Positions 49,030 to 58,336 of a DNA stretch of 64,000 bases are shown here, piece after piece. This stretch comes from Streptomyces aureoverticillatus. GTDB taxonomy: Bacteria > Actinomycetota > Actinomycetes > Streptomycetales > Streptomycetaceae. The DNA is taken from positions 186,001 through 250,000 of the forward strand of contig NZ_BMSY01000002.1 in NCBI RefSeq assembly GCF_014649395.1, in the 5' to 3' direction. The notes below the pieces were generated by a model that was not told the origin of the DNA, did no database searches, and saw only the letters and a list, made by a program, of their open reading frames with translations. Position 1 is the first letter of the stretch. Each line of letters opens with the position of its first letter. Position numbers and translations under genes: made by a program.

Positions 49030-50016
49030 CTACCCGCGACGCATCCGAGCCGCCCGAGCAACGGCGACAACGGCCTTCTCCAAGGCGTACGCAGGATCGT
49101 CCCCGCCCCCCTTGACGCCGGCGTCAGCCTCCGCACAGGCCCGCAGAGCGACAGCGACCCCATCCGGGGTCCACCCCCGCATCTGCTGCCGCACCCGATC
49201 GATCTTCCACGGCGGCATCCCCAGCTCACGAGCGAGATCAGCGGGCCGCCCACCCCGCGCGGAGGACAGCTTCCCGATCGCCCGCACCCCCTGCGCCAGC
49301 GCAGACGTGATCATCACGGGCGCGACCCCGGTCGCCAACGACCACCGCAGCGCCTCGAGCGCCTCCGCCGCCCGCCCCTCCACGGCCCGGTCGGCCACGG
49401 TGAAGCTGGAGGCCTCGGCCCGCCCCGTGTAGTACCGCCCGACGATCGCCTCGTCGATCGTCCCCTCGACGTCCGCGACGAGCTGCGCCGTGGCGGAGGC
49501 GAGCTCCCGCAGGTCACTGCCGATGGAGTCGACCAGCGCCTGGCACGCCTCGGGCGTCGCGGACCGCCCCAGCGCCCGGAACTCGCCCCGCACGAACGAC
49601 AGCCGGTCCGCCGGCTTGGTCATCTTCGGGCAGGCCACCTCCCGCGCCCCGACCTTGCGCGCGGCGTCCAGGAGCCCCTTGCCCTTGGCCCCGCCCGCGT
49701 GCAGCAGCACGAGCGTGATCTCTTCGACGGGCGCGCCCAGATAGCCCTTGACGTCCTTGATGGTGTCCGCCGACAGATCCTGCGCGTTGCGCACGACGAC
49801 GACCTTGCGCTCGGCGAACAGCGACGGGCTGGTCAGCTCGGCGAGCGTGCCGGGGGCGAGCTGGTCGGGCGTGAGGTCCCGCACATCCGTGTCGGCGTCC
49901 GCTGCGCGGGCTGCGGCGACGACCTCCTGCACGGCGCGGTCGAGCAGCAGGTCCTCCTGCCCCACGGCGACCGTGACAGGAGCGAGCGGGTTGTCGTTTG
50001 CGTTCTTCCTGGCCAT
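49030..50016 (-). CDS. holA: DNA polymerase III subunit delta
   Basis: 328 residues from ATG 50016. The delta subunit of the clamp loader opens the beta clamp. Features: N-terminal AAA-like domain with VTVAVGQEDLLLDRAVQ, LVLLHAGGAKGKGLLD, and a C-terminal collar domain with LPPWKIDR-type segment (ELGMPPWKIDRVRQQ). In many bacteria holA follows comEC directly; here a YceI gene and a small gene lie between. Confidence 0.94.
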   Translation of the reverse strand: MARKNANDNPLAPVTVAVGQEDLLLDRAVQEVVAAARAADADTDVRDLTPDQLAPGTLAELTSPSLFAERKVVVVRNAQDLSADTIKDVKGYLGAPVEEITLVLLHAGGAKGKGLLDAARKVGAREVACPKMTKPADRLSFVRGEFRALGRSATPEACQALVDSIGSDLRELASATAQLVADVEGTIDEAIVGRYYTGRAEASSFTVADRAVEGRAAEALEALRWSLATGVAPVMITSALAQGVRAIGKLSSARGGRPADLARELGMPPWKIDRVRQQMRGWTPDGVAVALRACAEADAGVKGGGDDPAYALEKAVVAVARAARMRRG

Positions 50017-50119
50017 CGCGGTCAAGCATCCCACGCGCCACTGACAGCCCGGCGCGGCCGATGCCGGGGCATGCGGGACCAGGGCGCGGCCGCGTCCGGC
50101 GGTACCGGAGAATGTCCAG

Positions 50120-50365
50120 GTGACCGACGTACGACATGTCCTGGTACTGCCCGACCGCGACGCCGCCGAGCAAGTCGCCGAAGAACTCCCCGACCGCTTC
50201 GGCGTCCCCGAGGAACCCCAGCTCGTCCGCGACGCCCTGGCCGGCGAGGACGACGCCGAGGACGCGCAGTGGCTGGTGGTCGTGGAGGACCCGCAGCGGC
50301 GCCTCGACCCGACGGAACTCGACGCGCTGGCGGCCGAGTTCGAGGGCTGGCTGGAGGCACCGTAG
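50120..50365 (+). CDS. small conserved-looking acidic protein, unknown function
   Basis: 81 residues starting at GTG 50120, with GGAG 9 nt upstream. Sequence opens VTDVRHVLVLPDRDAAEQVA and ends EFEGWLEAP; an alpha/beta layout, acidic (many Asp/Glu), no signal peptide, no motif that I recognise. It lies between divergent holA and convergent YceI genes. Codon use is typical for the window (GC-rich third positions), which supports coding. I recognise no family. Confidence 0.72.
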   Translation: MTDVRHVLVLPDRDAAEQVAEELPDRFGVPEEPQLVRDALAGEDDAEDAQWLVVVEDPQRRLDPTELDALAAEFEGWLEAP

Positions 50366-50413
50366 CCCGGGGTACCAAGCGCCGGGCGCCGCGGCCGGGC
50401 CGCGGGGCGCGGC

Positions 50414-51307
50414 TCAGCTCTTGGGCAGGACCTGAATGTCGAGGTCGATGGTGATGCTGGCGCCGACCGCCGCGATCCCGCGGGCGAGCATCGTCTGCCA
50501 CGTGATCGTGAAGTCGTCCCGGTGCAGCTCGGTCGTCGCCCGGCACGCCGCCCGCGTCTCGCCCTCCAGGCCGTGCCCGACACCGAGATACTCCGTGTCC
50601 AGCGTGACCGTACGCGTCACACCGTGCAGCGACAGCGCCCCCGTGATCGCCCAGCGCGTGCCGCCCTTGTGCACGAACTTGTCGCTGTAGAACTCCATCG
50701 TCGGAAACCGCGCCACATCCAGGAAGTCGCCCGACCGCAGATGGTCGTCACGCATCTTCACGCCCGTGTCGATGGAGGCGGCGTCGATCACGACGTGCAT
50801 CGCGGAGTCCTCCATCCGCTCCGCCAGCCGTATCGCCCCCGCGAACGTGTTGAACCGGCCGTGGATCCGCGCCAGCCCGATGTGCCGCGCCGTGAACCCG
50901 ATCGAGGAGTGCAGCGCGTCGATCTCCCAGTCCCCGGGCTCGGGCACCGTCGGAAGCGGCGCGACCTGAAGCGTCACATCGCCCATCGACGCGTGCGCGC
51001 CATCACCCACCGTGACATTCGCCCGATACGGAGTGAACCCCTCCGCCGACACCGCGAGCCGGTACTCCCCCGCCGGAACCGTCGCGACGAACGACCCGAA
51101 CGGGTCCGTCCCACCACTGACGATCTTGCGCCCCATGGTGTCGCTGACGGTCAGCTCCGCGTGCCGCACCGGTTCGTTGACGGGGTCGAGCACCCTGCAG
51201 CTCAACACTCCCGCGCCGGTCGGCACCGCCATCGCCGACAGCGGACCGGACCGCCCGCCTCGGCCCCAACGGTTTCCCAGCCAACGGCCGAACACTTTGC
51301 GACACAC
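50414..51307 (-). CDS. YceI-family protein with carboxypeptidase-regulatory-like domain
   Basis: 297 residues from GTG 51307. The first third (about 35-120) is a beta-sandwich with VLSCRVLDPVNEPVRHAELTV and VPAGEYRLAVSAEGF, a CarboxypepD_reg-like domain. The remainder (about 130-297) is a YceI lipocalin-like barrel: DWEIDALHSSIGFTARHIG, GRFNTFAG, LDVARFPTMEF. YceI proteins bind isoprenoid or amphiphilic lipids in the envelope. A clear signal peptide is not evident; the start is uncertain (TTG 51334 and ATG 51232 are options). It lies between holA and comEC. Upstream 276 bp holds no gene; AT-rich stretches with two GGCATTCGAT copies are the only features seen. Confidence 0.88.
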   Translation of the reverse strand: MCRKVFGRWLGNRWGRGGRSGPLSAMAVPTGAGVLSCRVLDPVNEPVRHAELTVSDTMGRKIVSGGTDPFGSFVATVPAGEYRLAVSAEGFTPYRANVTVGDGAHASMGDVTLQVAPLPTVPEPGDWEIDALHSSIGFTARHIGLARIHGRFNTFAGAIRLAERMEDSAMHVVIDAASIDTGVKMRDDHLRSGDFLDVARFPTMEFYSDKFVHKGGTRWAITGALSLHGVTRTVTLDTEYLGVGHGLEGETRAACRATTELHRDDFTITWQTMLARGIAAVGASITIDLDIQVLPKS

Positions 51308-51583
51308 CCCCGCGGGCCTTGACAACACCTGCAACGAAGAGGCATTCGATCACCGTTGCGGCATTCGATGCAAACGCGACCACTTCATCAAGAACGTTGC
51401 GGAAACACCCCCACCACCCCCGCCGCCCCACTAACCCGAATTGATCATTCCGCCCCACTTCCCACCACGGCGACTCCAGCGCAGCTGTAACCGAACGTAA
51501 CCAGAGGGCGAGCCCAGCCCTTACGTTTCCCCGGGGCCGGGGGCCCCTCCCCCTCCCCCTCCCGCCCCACCCCGCCCCCGCCC

Positions 51584-54500
51584 TCACCGTCGTGTCGTCA
51601 CCGCCAAGTCCGCCGTCTCGTCCTCGGGTGACGTCCGTCCCGGCAGCCCCGCTCGCGCGGTGGCCCGTCCGCCGGTCACCGCGATCGCGCCGCTCGTGTC
51701 CGTCCGCATCACCTGCGCGCCGCCGGCCCGCAGCGCCGCGACCGTCCGGGGCGAGGGGTGTCCGTACGGGTTGTCCGCGCCGCACGAGATCAGCGCGAGG
51801 CGCGGTCCGGCTCGTCGCAGCAGCAGCGGGTCCTGGTAGGCCGAACCGTGATGCGCGACCTTCAGCACGTCCACCCTTGGCAGCGCCGCGGCGGTGGGGC
51901 TGCGCAACAGGGCGCGCTGGGCGGGTGGTTCGAGGTCGCCGAGCAGGAGCATGGTCAGGCCCGCGATCCGCGCCAGCAGGGAGACGCTCGCGTCGTTCGG
52001 CCCTTCCGGGCGTGCCGCCGGGTCGGGCGGCGGCCAGAGCACCCGCCACTCCAGCGCGCCCGCACGCCGTCTCTCCCCGGCCACAGCCCTCGTGACCGGA
52101 ATCCCCCGCGCGGCCGCCTGCCCGCGCACGAACTCGGCCTGTCCTGGCGGCTCCTGGAATCCCGTCGTCTGGATCGCCCCCACGGACCGCCCTCGCAGCA
52201 CGCCCGGCAGGCCGGCCACGTGGTCCGCGTGAAAGTGCGTGAGCAGCACGAGCGGCACCCGCGTGATGCCGAGCGACCGCAAGCACCGGTCGACCAGGAC
52301 GGGATCGGGGCCCGCGTCGACCACCACCCCCGCGCCTCCACCCGCCGCGAGCACGGTCGCGTCTCCCTGCCCCACGTCACACATCACCAGCCGCCAGCCC
52401 GGCGGTGGCCAGCCCGCGATCACCCTGGTGAGGGGCGGCGGTTGGACGACCACCAGCAGGAGCAGCAGCACGCACGCCACGCTCACCCATGGGTGCCGGG
52501 CCAGCCTGCGACAGGTCAGGACGACAGCGACCGTCACGACCGCCAGCAACAGCGCCCCACCCCAACTGCCCGGCCAGTCGAACCCGTTCCCCGGCAACGC
52601 CGCCCCCGCCCGTGCGATCCCGGCGATCCAGCCCGCCGGCCAACTCGCGCACCACGCCATCGCCTTGGCCACCGGCATCCCCACCGGAGCCACCGCGAGC
52701 GCCGCGAACCCGAGCACCGTGGCCGGCGCGACCGCGAACTCCGCGAGCAGATTGCACGGCACCGCGACCAGACTCACCCGCGCCGCAAGCACCGCCACCA
52801 CCGGCGCGCACACCGCCTGCGCAGCCGCCGCGGCCGCCAGCGCCTCCGCCGCCCGCCCCGGAACCCCACGCCGCCGCAGCGCCGCACTCCACCTCGGCGC
52901 CAGCGTGAGCAGCGCACCCGTGGCCAGGACGGACAACAGGAAGCCGTAACTCCGCGCCAACCAGGGGTCGTACAGCACCAGCAACAGCACCGCGGCAGCC
53001 AGCGCCGGCAGCAGCGATCTGCGCCGTCCGGTACCGATGGCCAGCAGCACGATCAGTCCGCAGGCCGCCGCCCGCAGTACGCTCGGCTCCGGTCTGCACA
53101 CCACGACGAAGCCCAGCGTGAGGCCGCCGCCGAGCAGCGCGGTGGTCCGCAACGGAATGCCCAACCTGGGCGCCAGCCCTCGCCGTTCCGCGCGGTGGGC
53201 GGTGCCGGGCGGGCCGATGAGCAGCGCCAGGACGATGGTGAGGTTGGCACCGCTCACCGCGAGCAGGTGGGTGAGGTCGGTCGCCCGGAACGCCTGGTCG
53301 AGGTCCGGCGGCACCCGCGAGGTGTCACCGATCACCAGCCCCGGCAGCAACGCCCGCGCGTCGTCCGGCAACCCGTCCGTCGCCTCCCGCAGCCCCGCCC
53401 GCAACTCCCCCGCGAACCGCTGGACCCCGGATGGCGCTCCGACCACCTCCGGCGCCTGCCCCTCCGGCACCCGCAACACCGCCGCGATCCGCTCGCCGTC
53501 CGCCAGCGGCGCCGCGAGGCTGCCCCGCACCCGCAGCCGCGTGGACGGCAGCAGGTCCAGCCACGGCGACCCGTGCGGGCGCTGCCGCGCGGCGGCCTCC
53601 CCATCCGTGCGCACCCCCGTGCCGAACTCTCCGTGCGTGCGCACCCCTGTGGCGGTCTGCCCGTGCGTGCGCACCCCCGTGCCGAACTCTCCGTGCGTAC
53701 GCGCACCCGTGGCGGTCTCTCCATCCGTGCGCACCCCTGTGGGGGTCTCCCCGTGCGTGCGCGCACTGGTGGCCGTGGCTCCGTGCGGCAGCGATCCCGT
53801 GGCGGTGGCTCCGTCCGATGGGGGCGCCGACCGGTCGGACGCCGCTGCACCCTGCGGGGAACCGTGGGTACCTCCCGGCCGCCTGGGCCCCGGCCCGGGG
53901 CCCGGTGCCGTTGCCGCGTCGGGCCCGCTCCGTTCCTTCGCCTCTTCCCGCACGACGACCAGCACCGGCGCCCGGGTCACGCTCGTCGTGCCGTCGGCCT
54001 CCGCCACGCGGACCACCTCCGCGTTCAGGACGATGGACGGCGGTGCCGCGCGGTCGCCGGTCACCCGGGGTCTGGTGCGGCGTGGGTCCGACGTCACCTC
54101 CACCTCCGCCGTCACTTCCGCGTACCGCTCGGCGAGCTCGGGGACCGGGCCTCGGTGCAGGTCCGCCCCGTGCAGTCCGGCGGACGCAGCCGACGCGGCG
54201 GCGCAGAGCAGCACGGCGGCGACACTCACCCGCCCCCACACGAAGCCGCCCCGCCTCCGGGCCTCGGGATCACCCCGCCTCCGAGCGTCGGAATCACCCT
54301 GTCTCCAGGCCGAGCCGCCCCTCCTCCAGGAGCCTCCGTTCCTCCAAGAGCCACCGTTCCCGTGCGGATCCGCCCTCCTGCGGCCTCGACCGCCCTCGCT
54401 CCCCCGTGCGGTCCACGTCACCAGGAGCACTCCGGCCACCACCACGCACACCACGACCGCGCCGACCACCAGACGAGGCGGAGACGTCAACGCGAGGGCC

Positions 54501-54697
54501 GTCGCTGCCCAGGCCCCGAGAGCGGGCGGAACCAGGCGGAGGTCCAGGGGGCCCTCCTGGCGTGGGTCTGCCACACCGAGCCGACCGTGCGGCCGGCCGG
54601 GTGAGACAGCGCCGGCTCCATCACTCGCGGAGGCGCGGGCTGCCACCCGCCTCTCCGCCCTCGCCCCGTGTCCCTCCGCCCTCGCCGCGCGCCTCAT
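51584..54697 (-). CDS. comEC: ComEC/Rec2-family DNA uptake channel protein
   Basis: 1037 residues. Domains in order: N-terminal hydrophobic segments, an OB-like/DUF4131 region, a long low-complexity insertion, the Competence membrane domain (about 470-720, with GLVIGDTSRVP and LTHLLAVSGANLTIVLALL) and a C-terminal MBL-fold domain with THFHADHVAGLPG and KVAHHGSAYQDP. In Bacillus ComEC conducts ssDNA; natural competence has not been shown for Streptomyces. The ATG at 54697 overlaps the comEA stop as ATGA. Near residues 285-370 an insertion of 10-residue repeats (TGVRTHGE(F/T)) arises from the 30-bp minisatellite. This region is unlikely to be structured. Confidence 0.93.
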   Translation of the reverse strand: MRRAARAEGHGARAERRVAARASASDGAGAVSPGRPHGRLGVADPRQEGPLDLRLVPPALGAWAATALALTSPPRLVVGAVVVCVVVAGVLLVTWTARGSEGGRGRRRADPHGNGGSWRNGGSWRRGGSAWRQGDSDARRRGDPEARRRGGFVWGRVSVAAVLLCAAASAASAGLHGADLHRGPVPELAERYAEVTAEVEVTSDPRRTRPRVTGDRAAPPSIVLNAEVVRVAEADGTTSVTRAPVLVVVREEAKERSGPDAATAPGPGPGPRRPGGTHGSPQGAAASDRSAPPSDGATATGSLPHGATATSARTHGETPTGVRTDGETATGARTHGEFGTGVRTHGQTATGVRTHGEFGTGVRTDGEAAARQRPHGSPWLDLLPSTRLRVRGSLAAPLADGERIAAVLRVPEGQAPEVVGAPSGVQRFAGELRAGLREATDGLPDDARALLPGLVIGDTSRVPPDLDQAFRATDLTHLLAVSGANLTIVLALLIGPPGTAHRAERRGLAPRLGIPLRTTALLGGGLTLGFVVVCRPEPSVLRAAACGLIVLLAIGTGRRRSLLPALAAAVLLLVLYDPWLARSYGFLLSVLATGALLTLAPRWSAALRRRGVPGRAAEALAAAAAAQAVCAPVVAVLAARVSLVAVPCNLLAEFAVAPATVLGFAALAVAPVGMPVAKAMAWCASWPAGWIAGIARAGAALPGNGFDWPGSWGGALLLAVVTVAVVLTCRRLARHPWVSVACVLLLLLVVVQPPPLTRVIAGWPPPGWRLVMCDVGQGDATVLAAGGGAGVVVDAGPDPVLVDRCLRSLGITRVPLVLLTHFHADHVAGLPGVLRGRSVGAIQTTGFQEPPGQAEFVRGQAAARGIPVTRAVAGERRRAGALEWRVLWPPPDPAARPEGPNDASVSLLARIAGLTMLLLGDLEPPAQRALLRSPTAAALPRVDVLKVAHHGSAYQDPLLLRRAGPRLALISCGADNPYGHPSPRTVAALRAGGAQVMRTDTSGAIAVTGGRATARAGLPGRTSPEDETADLAVTTRR
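53581..53820. repeat. 30-bp coding minisatellite in comEC, 8 units
   Basis: Eight units with starts at 53581, 53611, 53641, 53671, 53701, 53731, 53761 and 53791, exactly 30 bp each. Divergence is highest at the ends. The array stays in frame and encodes a 10-residue repeat. Confidence 0.92.
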
Positions 54698-56205
54698 GGC
54701 CGCACGAGATTCTGCAGGTCCGCGAAGCGCTTCTCGCCGATGCCGTTCACTTCCCGGAGTTCGTCCACCGAGCGGAAGCCGCCGTGCTCCGTGCGGTAGT
54801 CGATGATGTGCTGGGCCAGGACCGGGCCGACGCCCGGCAGGGTGTCGAGTTGCTCGGCGGTGGCCGTGTTGAGCCCGACAGGTCCGGCCGCCGCGCCGGA
54901 GGCCCCGGCTGCCGTGCCCCCGGCCGCGGGACCTGAACCGGAGCTCGGTCCCGCGCCCGCCCCCGCACCGACGCCCGGTCCCGGTCCCGCTCCCGGGGGC
55001 ACGGGGCCGCCCACCACAACCTGCTCGCCGTCGACGAGCAGCCGGGCCCGATTGAGTTCGTCCGTCTTCGTGCCGGGGCGGACCCCGCCCGCCGCCCGCA
55101 ACGCGTCGGCCACGCGGGAGCCCGCGGGCAGTCGCTGCACGCCCGGCCTGCGGACCTTGCCCCTGACGTCCACGACGACCCCACCGGCCGCCGCACCAGA
55201 GCCACCCGCGGCGCCCCCGGCTCCGGTGGCGTCACCCGCCGCGCCGGCCGTCAACGCTCCGTCGGGCCCCGGGGGCACCCCGGGCGAGGGAGACGGCTCG
55301 GCTTCGCCGCCCGCCCCCGCCGCCTCGGCCACCATGTCCGGCGCCCGGACCGGCTGCGTCCGCCCCGACCAGAAGTGCTGCGCCGCGAAGACCGCGGCCA
55401 CGACCAGGACAAGGCCGAGGGCGACGACGCTCCGCCGCTCCAGGCCGCACCGCAGCCGCAGCCAGAGAGGAAGCCGCTCCCGCACCGCCAGCCCGACCCG
55501 CACCCGCCACGACGGCTCCCCGGGGGCGGCGGCACCGGCCCCGTCGTCCACAGCGGCCACCCCGTCCGCCGCGCCCGCCCCGCCGACCGCGCCCGCCGAA
55601 CCCGCACAACCCGCAGAACCCATCGAGCCCGATGCCGTCACAGGACCCGCCACACCCACCGGGCTCGCCGCCCGGCCACTCACCGGCCCCGATCCGTCCA
55701 ACACCTCCAGCCCGTCCGGCGCAGCCGGAACCGCAACCCCACGCATGGGAGACGCGCCCCCATAGGCCGAAACGCCCCTGCCCCTGCCCCTGCTCCCAGC
55801 TCCCTCGCCACCCCCGGCTCCCGCACGGTCTCCAAGCGCTACACCCGCCCGGGGAGCCGCCGACGCTCCGCCAACAACCCCAGCCCACCCGGGAGTCCGA
55901 AGCCGTCCAGCCTCCGGCCGCACACGCCCCGGAGCCGCTGCCGCCGCAGACCCCTGTCCTCCACCGGCCACATCGGGCCCCGTGAAGAGCGCTTCCGCCC
56001 GCAGTCGCATTGCTTCCGCCGCCGCGCGCCTGCGCCGGGCCCGCTTCCGGGCGTGGCGGTGCGTCAGCTGCCCCACAGCCACGCGGCGTTCCGCGCCCGA
56101 TACTCCTGCGCGGCGTTCCGCGCCCGTTACCCCTGGAACCGCGCCCGCCGCCCGCGACGGCGAGGCCCCATCTGTCGTCCGTGAAGGTGATCGAAGAAGT
56201 GCCAT
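54694..56205 (-). CDS. comEA: ComEA-like helix-hairpin-helix DNA-binding membrane protein
   Basis: 503 residues from ATG 56205. A long Ala/Gly-rich N-terminal region (about 1-225) with many basic residues is followed by one membrane helix (VALGLVLVVAAVFAAQHFW), a linker, an SLBB domain (VVVDVRGKVRRPG through VADALRAAGGVRPG), another low-complexity linker, and the C-terminal HhH pair (LNTATAEQLDTLPGVGPVLA and VDELREVNGIGEKRF). ComEA binds dsDNA at the cell surface in competent bacteria. It is about twice the usual length, because of the N-terminal and linker extensions. A TAGCGT -10-like hexamer ends 7 nt before ATG 56205, suggesting a leaderless transcript. Confidence 0.92.
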   Translation of the reverse strand: MALLRSPSRTTDGASPSRAAGAVPGVTGAERRAGVSGAERRVAVGQLTHRHARKRARRRRAAAEAMRLRAEALFTGPDVAGGGQGSAAAAAPGRVRPEAGRLRTPGWAGVVGGASAAPRAGVALGDRAGAGGGEGAGSRGRGRGVSAYGGASPMRGVAVPAAPDGLEVLDGSGPVSGRAASPVGVAGPVTASGSMGSAGCAGSAGAVGGAGAADGVAAVDDGAGAAAPGEPSWRVRVGLAVRERLPLWLRLRCGLERRSVVALGLVLVVAAVFAAQHFWSGRTQPVRAPDMVAEAAGAGGEAEPSPSPGVPPGPDGALTAGAAGDATGAGGAAGGSGAAAGGVVVDVRGKVRRPGVQRLPAGSRVADALRAAGGVRPGTKTDELNRARLLVDGEQVVVGGPVPPGAGPGPGVGAGAGAGPSSGSGPAAGGTAAGASGAAAGPVGLNTATAEQLDTLPGVGPVLAQHIIDYRTEHGGFRSVDELREVNGIGEKRFADLQNLVRP

Positions 56206-56428
56206 GCCGAAAACGCTAGGCACCACCGCGAGAAGTTGTTGATCTTGCTCAATTTCCGTGGATTACCCGGCAGTTGTGGATAACCCCATCACCCGTACGA
56301 GGCGATCGCCCAGAACTCCGAGTCCGAATCTGAACCCCGAACTCCAACCACCAAGCACCGGGCCCCCGGGCCCTCGGCCAACACCTCACCCGGCGCCCCG
56401 ACCCGCCAAGGCCCCGGCCAGTTCCCCC

Positions 56429-57274
56429 TCAACGAGGCGAAACCACAACCCCCAGCAACCCGGGCCCCGTATGCGCCCCGATCACCGCCCCCACCTCACT
56501 GACATGCAGCTCGGCGAGGGCGGGGAGGCGGTCCCGGAGGCGGTCCGCGAGGGTCGTCGCGCGCTCGGGCGCGGCCAAGTGGTGCACGGCGATGTCCACG
56601 TCGTGCGCCCCGGCCCGCTCGACCACGATCTCCTCCAGGCGGGCGATGGCCTTCGACGCCGTGCGTACCTTCTCCAGCATTTCGATGCGGCCGTCGTCCA
56701 GCGCGAGCAGCGGTTTCACGGCGAGCGCGGAGCCGAGGAGCGCCTGGGCGGCGCCGATGCGGCCGCCGCGGCGGAGGTAGTCGAGGGTGTCGACGTAGAA
56801 GTACGCGGACGTGGCCGCGGCCCGTTTCTCGGCGGCCGTCACCGCTTCGTCCAGCGAGCCGCCCGACTCCGCGCTCTCGGCCGCGGCCAGCGCGCAGAAG
56901 CCGAGGGCCATCGCGACCATGCCGGTGTCCACGACGCGTACCGGCACCGGCGCCTCGCGTGCGGCGAGGACGGCGGCGTCGTACGTTCCGGAGAATTCGG
57001 CCGACAGGTGGAGCGAGACGATGCCGGTGGCGCCCGCCTCCGCGACCTTGCGGTAGGTCTGGGCGAAGACTTCGGGGCTGGGCCGCGAGGTGGTGACGGG
57101 GCGGCGTTTCTGCAGGGCGAGGGCGAGTGAGCGGGCGGAGATCTCGGTGCCCTCTTCGAGTGCCTGATTGCCGAGCACCACCGTCAGCGGCACCGCGGTG
57201 ATGTCGTGCCGCTCCATCGTCCCTTGCGGCAGGTAGGCCGTTGAATCGGTGACGATCGCGACATGGCGGGACAT
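56429..57274 (-). CDS. DegV-family fatty-acid-binding protein
   Basis: 281 residues from ATG 57274 (MSRHVAIVTDSTAYLP). The N-terminal domain has VTDSTAYLP, TSRPSP and LHLSAEFSGTY (fatty-acid-binding pocket), and RVVDTGMVAMALG follows. DegV proteins present fatty acids, and FakB members hand them to the FakA kinase. No fakA is nearby. The gene lies upstream of comEA in the same orientation; the 223-bp gap shows no gene. Confidence 0.93.
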   Translation of the reverse strand: MSRHVAIVTDSTAYLPQGTMERHDITAVPLTVVLGNQALEEGTEISARSLALALQKRRPVTTSRPSPEVFAQTYRKVAEAGATGIVSLHLSAEFSGTYDAAVLAAREAPVPVRVVDTGMVAMALGFCALAAAESAESGGSLDEAVTAAEKRAAATSAYFYVDTLDYLRRGGRIGAAQALLGSALAVKPLLALDDGRIEMLEKVRTASKAIARLEEIVVERAGAHDVDIAVHHLAAPERATTLADRLRDRLPALAELHVSEVGAVIGAHTGPGLLGVVVSPR

Positions 57275-57412
57275 GAGCTGGAGATTACCCGCAGGAACCC
57301 CGGTGCGGCAGTCCGGCCCCTTCACGCGGGGGACGGAGCGCATGCCCGTCGACACGCCGACTGGCATGCGGACGCCGGGCCCCGGCGCTGAAGGCGGGAG
57401 GGGGGCATGTGA

Positions 57413-58336
57413 TCAGGTGGTGCTCTCGGGCTTGGGCTTCTTCTGCCAGGGGTACGTCGGCTGCGGCGCCGGCGGGGTGATCGCGGGGCGGGCGGGTTCC
57501 TGGGCGGTGCGCTCGTCCGCTTCCGCGTGGGCGGCTGCCTGCGGCCCCGTGGGCTTCTTCATGTCGGCGGCAGGGCTCGCCCCGGACGTCGCCTGACCGG
57601 ACCCGGACGTCGCCGGGCCGGACCCGGGCCTCGCCTGACCGGTCCCGGACGTCGGCGCCGGGTCGGACCAGGAGGTGAGGGGCTGCTCGTCGGTGGGCTC
57701 CTTCGTCCAGTGCCGGAGCGCGCCCGTCTCCATGTCGATCTGTTCCCTGAGCAGGTCCAGGTCGTCGTCCGCGAACTTGTGCGCGCGGTCGCGGGCGGCC
57801 CAGCGGAGTGAGTCGGCGGCCTTGACGATCTGTTCGGTGCGCTCCCGCAGGGCGGGCAGGCGCTGGCTGAGCTCGATCCGGTCGGGCTCGCGCTCCAGGC
57901 GCTTGAGGTCGTCGTCCAGCTCGTGGCCGTGGGCGCTCAGGCGCTGGAAGAGCGCCAGGGATTCGTGCAGTGAGGCGTCCTCGGCGACGCCCGCGCGCAG
58001 GGAGTCCTGGGTGGCTCGCATCGATGTGCGCAGCTTGAGGCGGAGCTGGGCCAGCTCGCCGACGGCGCCGGGCTGCGCGAGGGTTCTCGCGCGCAGCGTG
58101 GTGTCCTCCACGGTGCGGCGGGCCTGCGTGATCGTGCGGTCCACGCCGCGGCGGGCCGCGCCGACCACCTTGACCGTCGCATACGCTCCCACCGCCAGGA
58201 ACAGCACGAAGAGCAGCGCGACCACTGCGATCACGGCTTCCACGATGCTTCTCCTTCGGCCCGGCGAATCGGTGTGCGGTTCGGTCTGCGGCGGCGTACC
58301 ACCGCTGCTCATGCTGCTCGCGGCGGTGCGGCTCAC
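57413..58336 (-). CDS. single-span membrane protein with coiled coil and Pro/Gly repeats
   Basis: 307 residues from GTG 58336 (AAGGCGGG upstream; ATG 58312 is an alternative). One membrane helix near residues 30-55 (VEAVIAVVALLFVLFLAVGAYA) is followed by a helical charged region (about 60-205) that is very likely a coiled coil, then a repetitive tail (about 210-307) with GTGQARPGSGPATSGSG, derived from 18-bp DNA repeats at about 57.58-57.66 kb. A family is not recognised. It lies upstream of DegV and downstream of leuS, all on the same strand. Function unknown. Confidence 0.75.
   Translation of the reverse strand: MSRTAASSMSSGGTPPQTEPHTDSPGRRRSIVEAVIAVVALLFVLFLAVGAYATVKVVGAARRGVDRTITQARRTVEDTTLRARTLAQPGAVGELAQLRLKLRTSMRATQDSLRAGVAEDASLHESLALFQRLSAHGHELDDDLKRLEREPDRIELSQRLPALRERTEQIVKAADSLRWAARDRAHKFADDDLDLLREQIDMETGALRHWTKEPTDEQPLTSWSDPAPTSGTGQARPGSGPATSGSGQATSGASPAADMKKPTGPQAAAHAEADERTAQEPARPAITPPAPQPTYPWQKKPKPESTT

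Noticed and set aside
48628..50454. Plus-strand frames across the rpsT-holA gap and holA
   Set aside because: The part before 49 kb is 41-bp repeat DNA, and the rest is antisense to holA. No ribosome binding site or family motif.
53581..53820. CRISPR array
   Set aside because: The 30-bp units are contiguous with no spacers and lie in frame inside comEC. No Cas gene is present.
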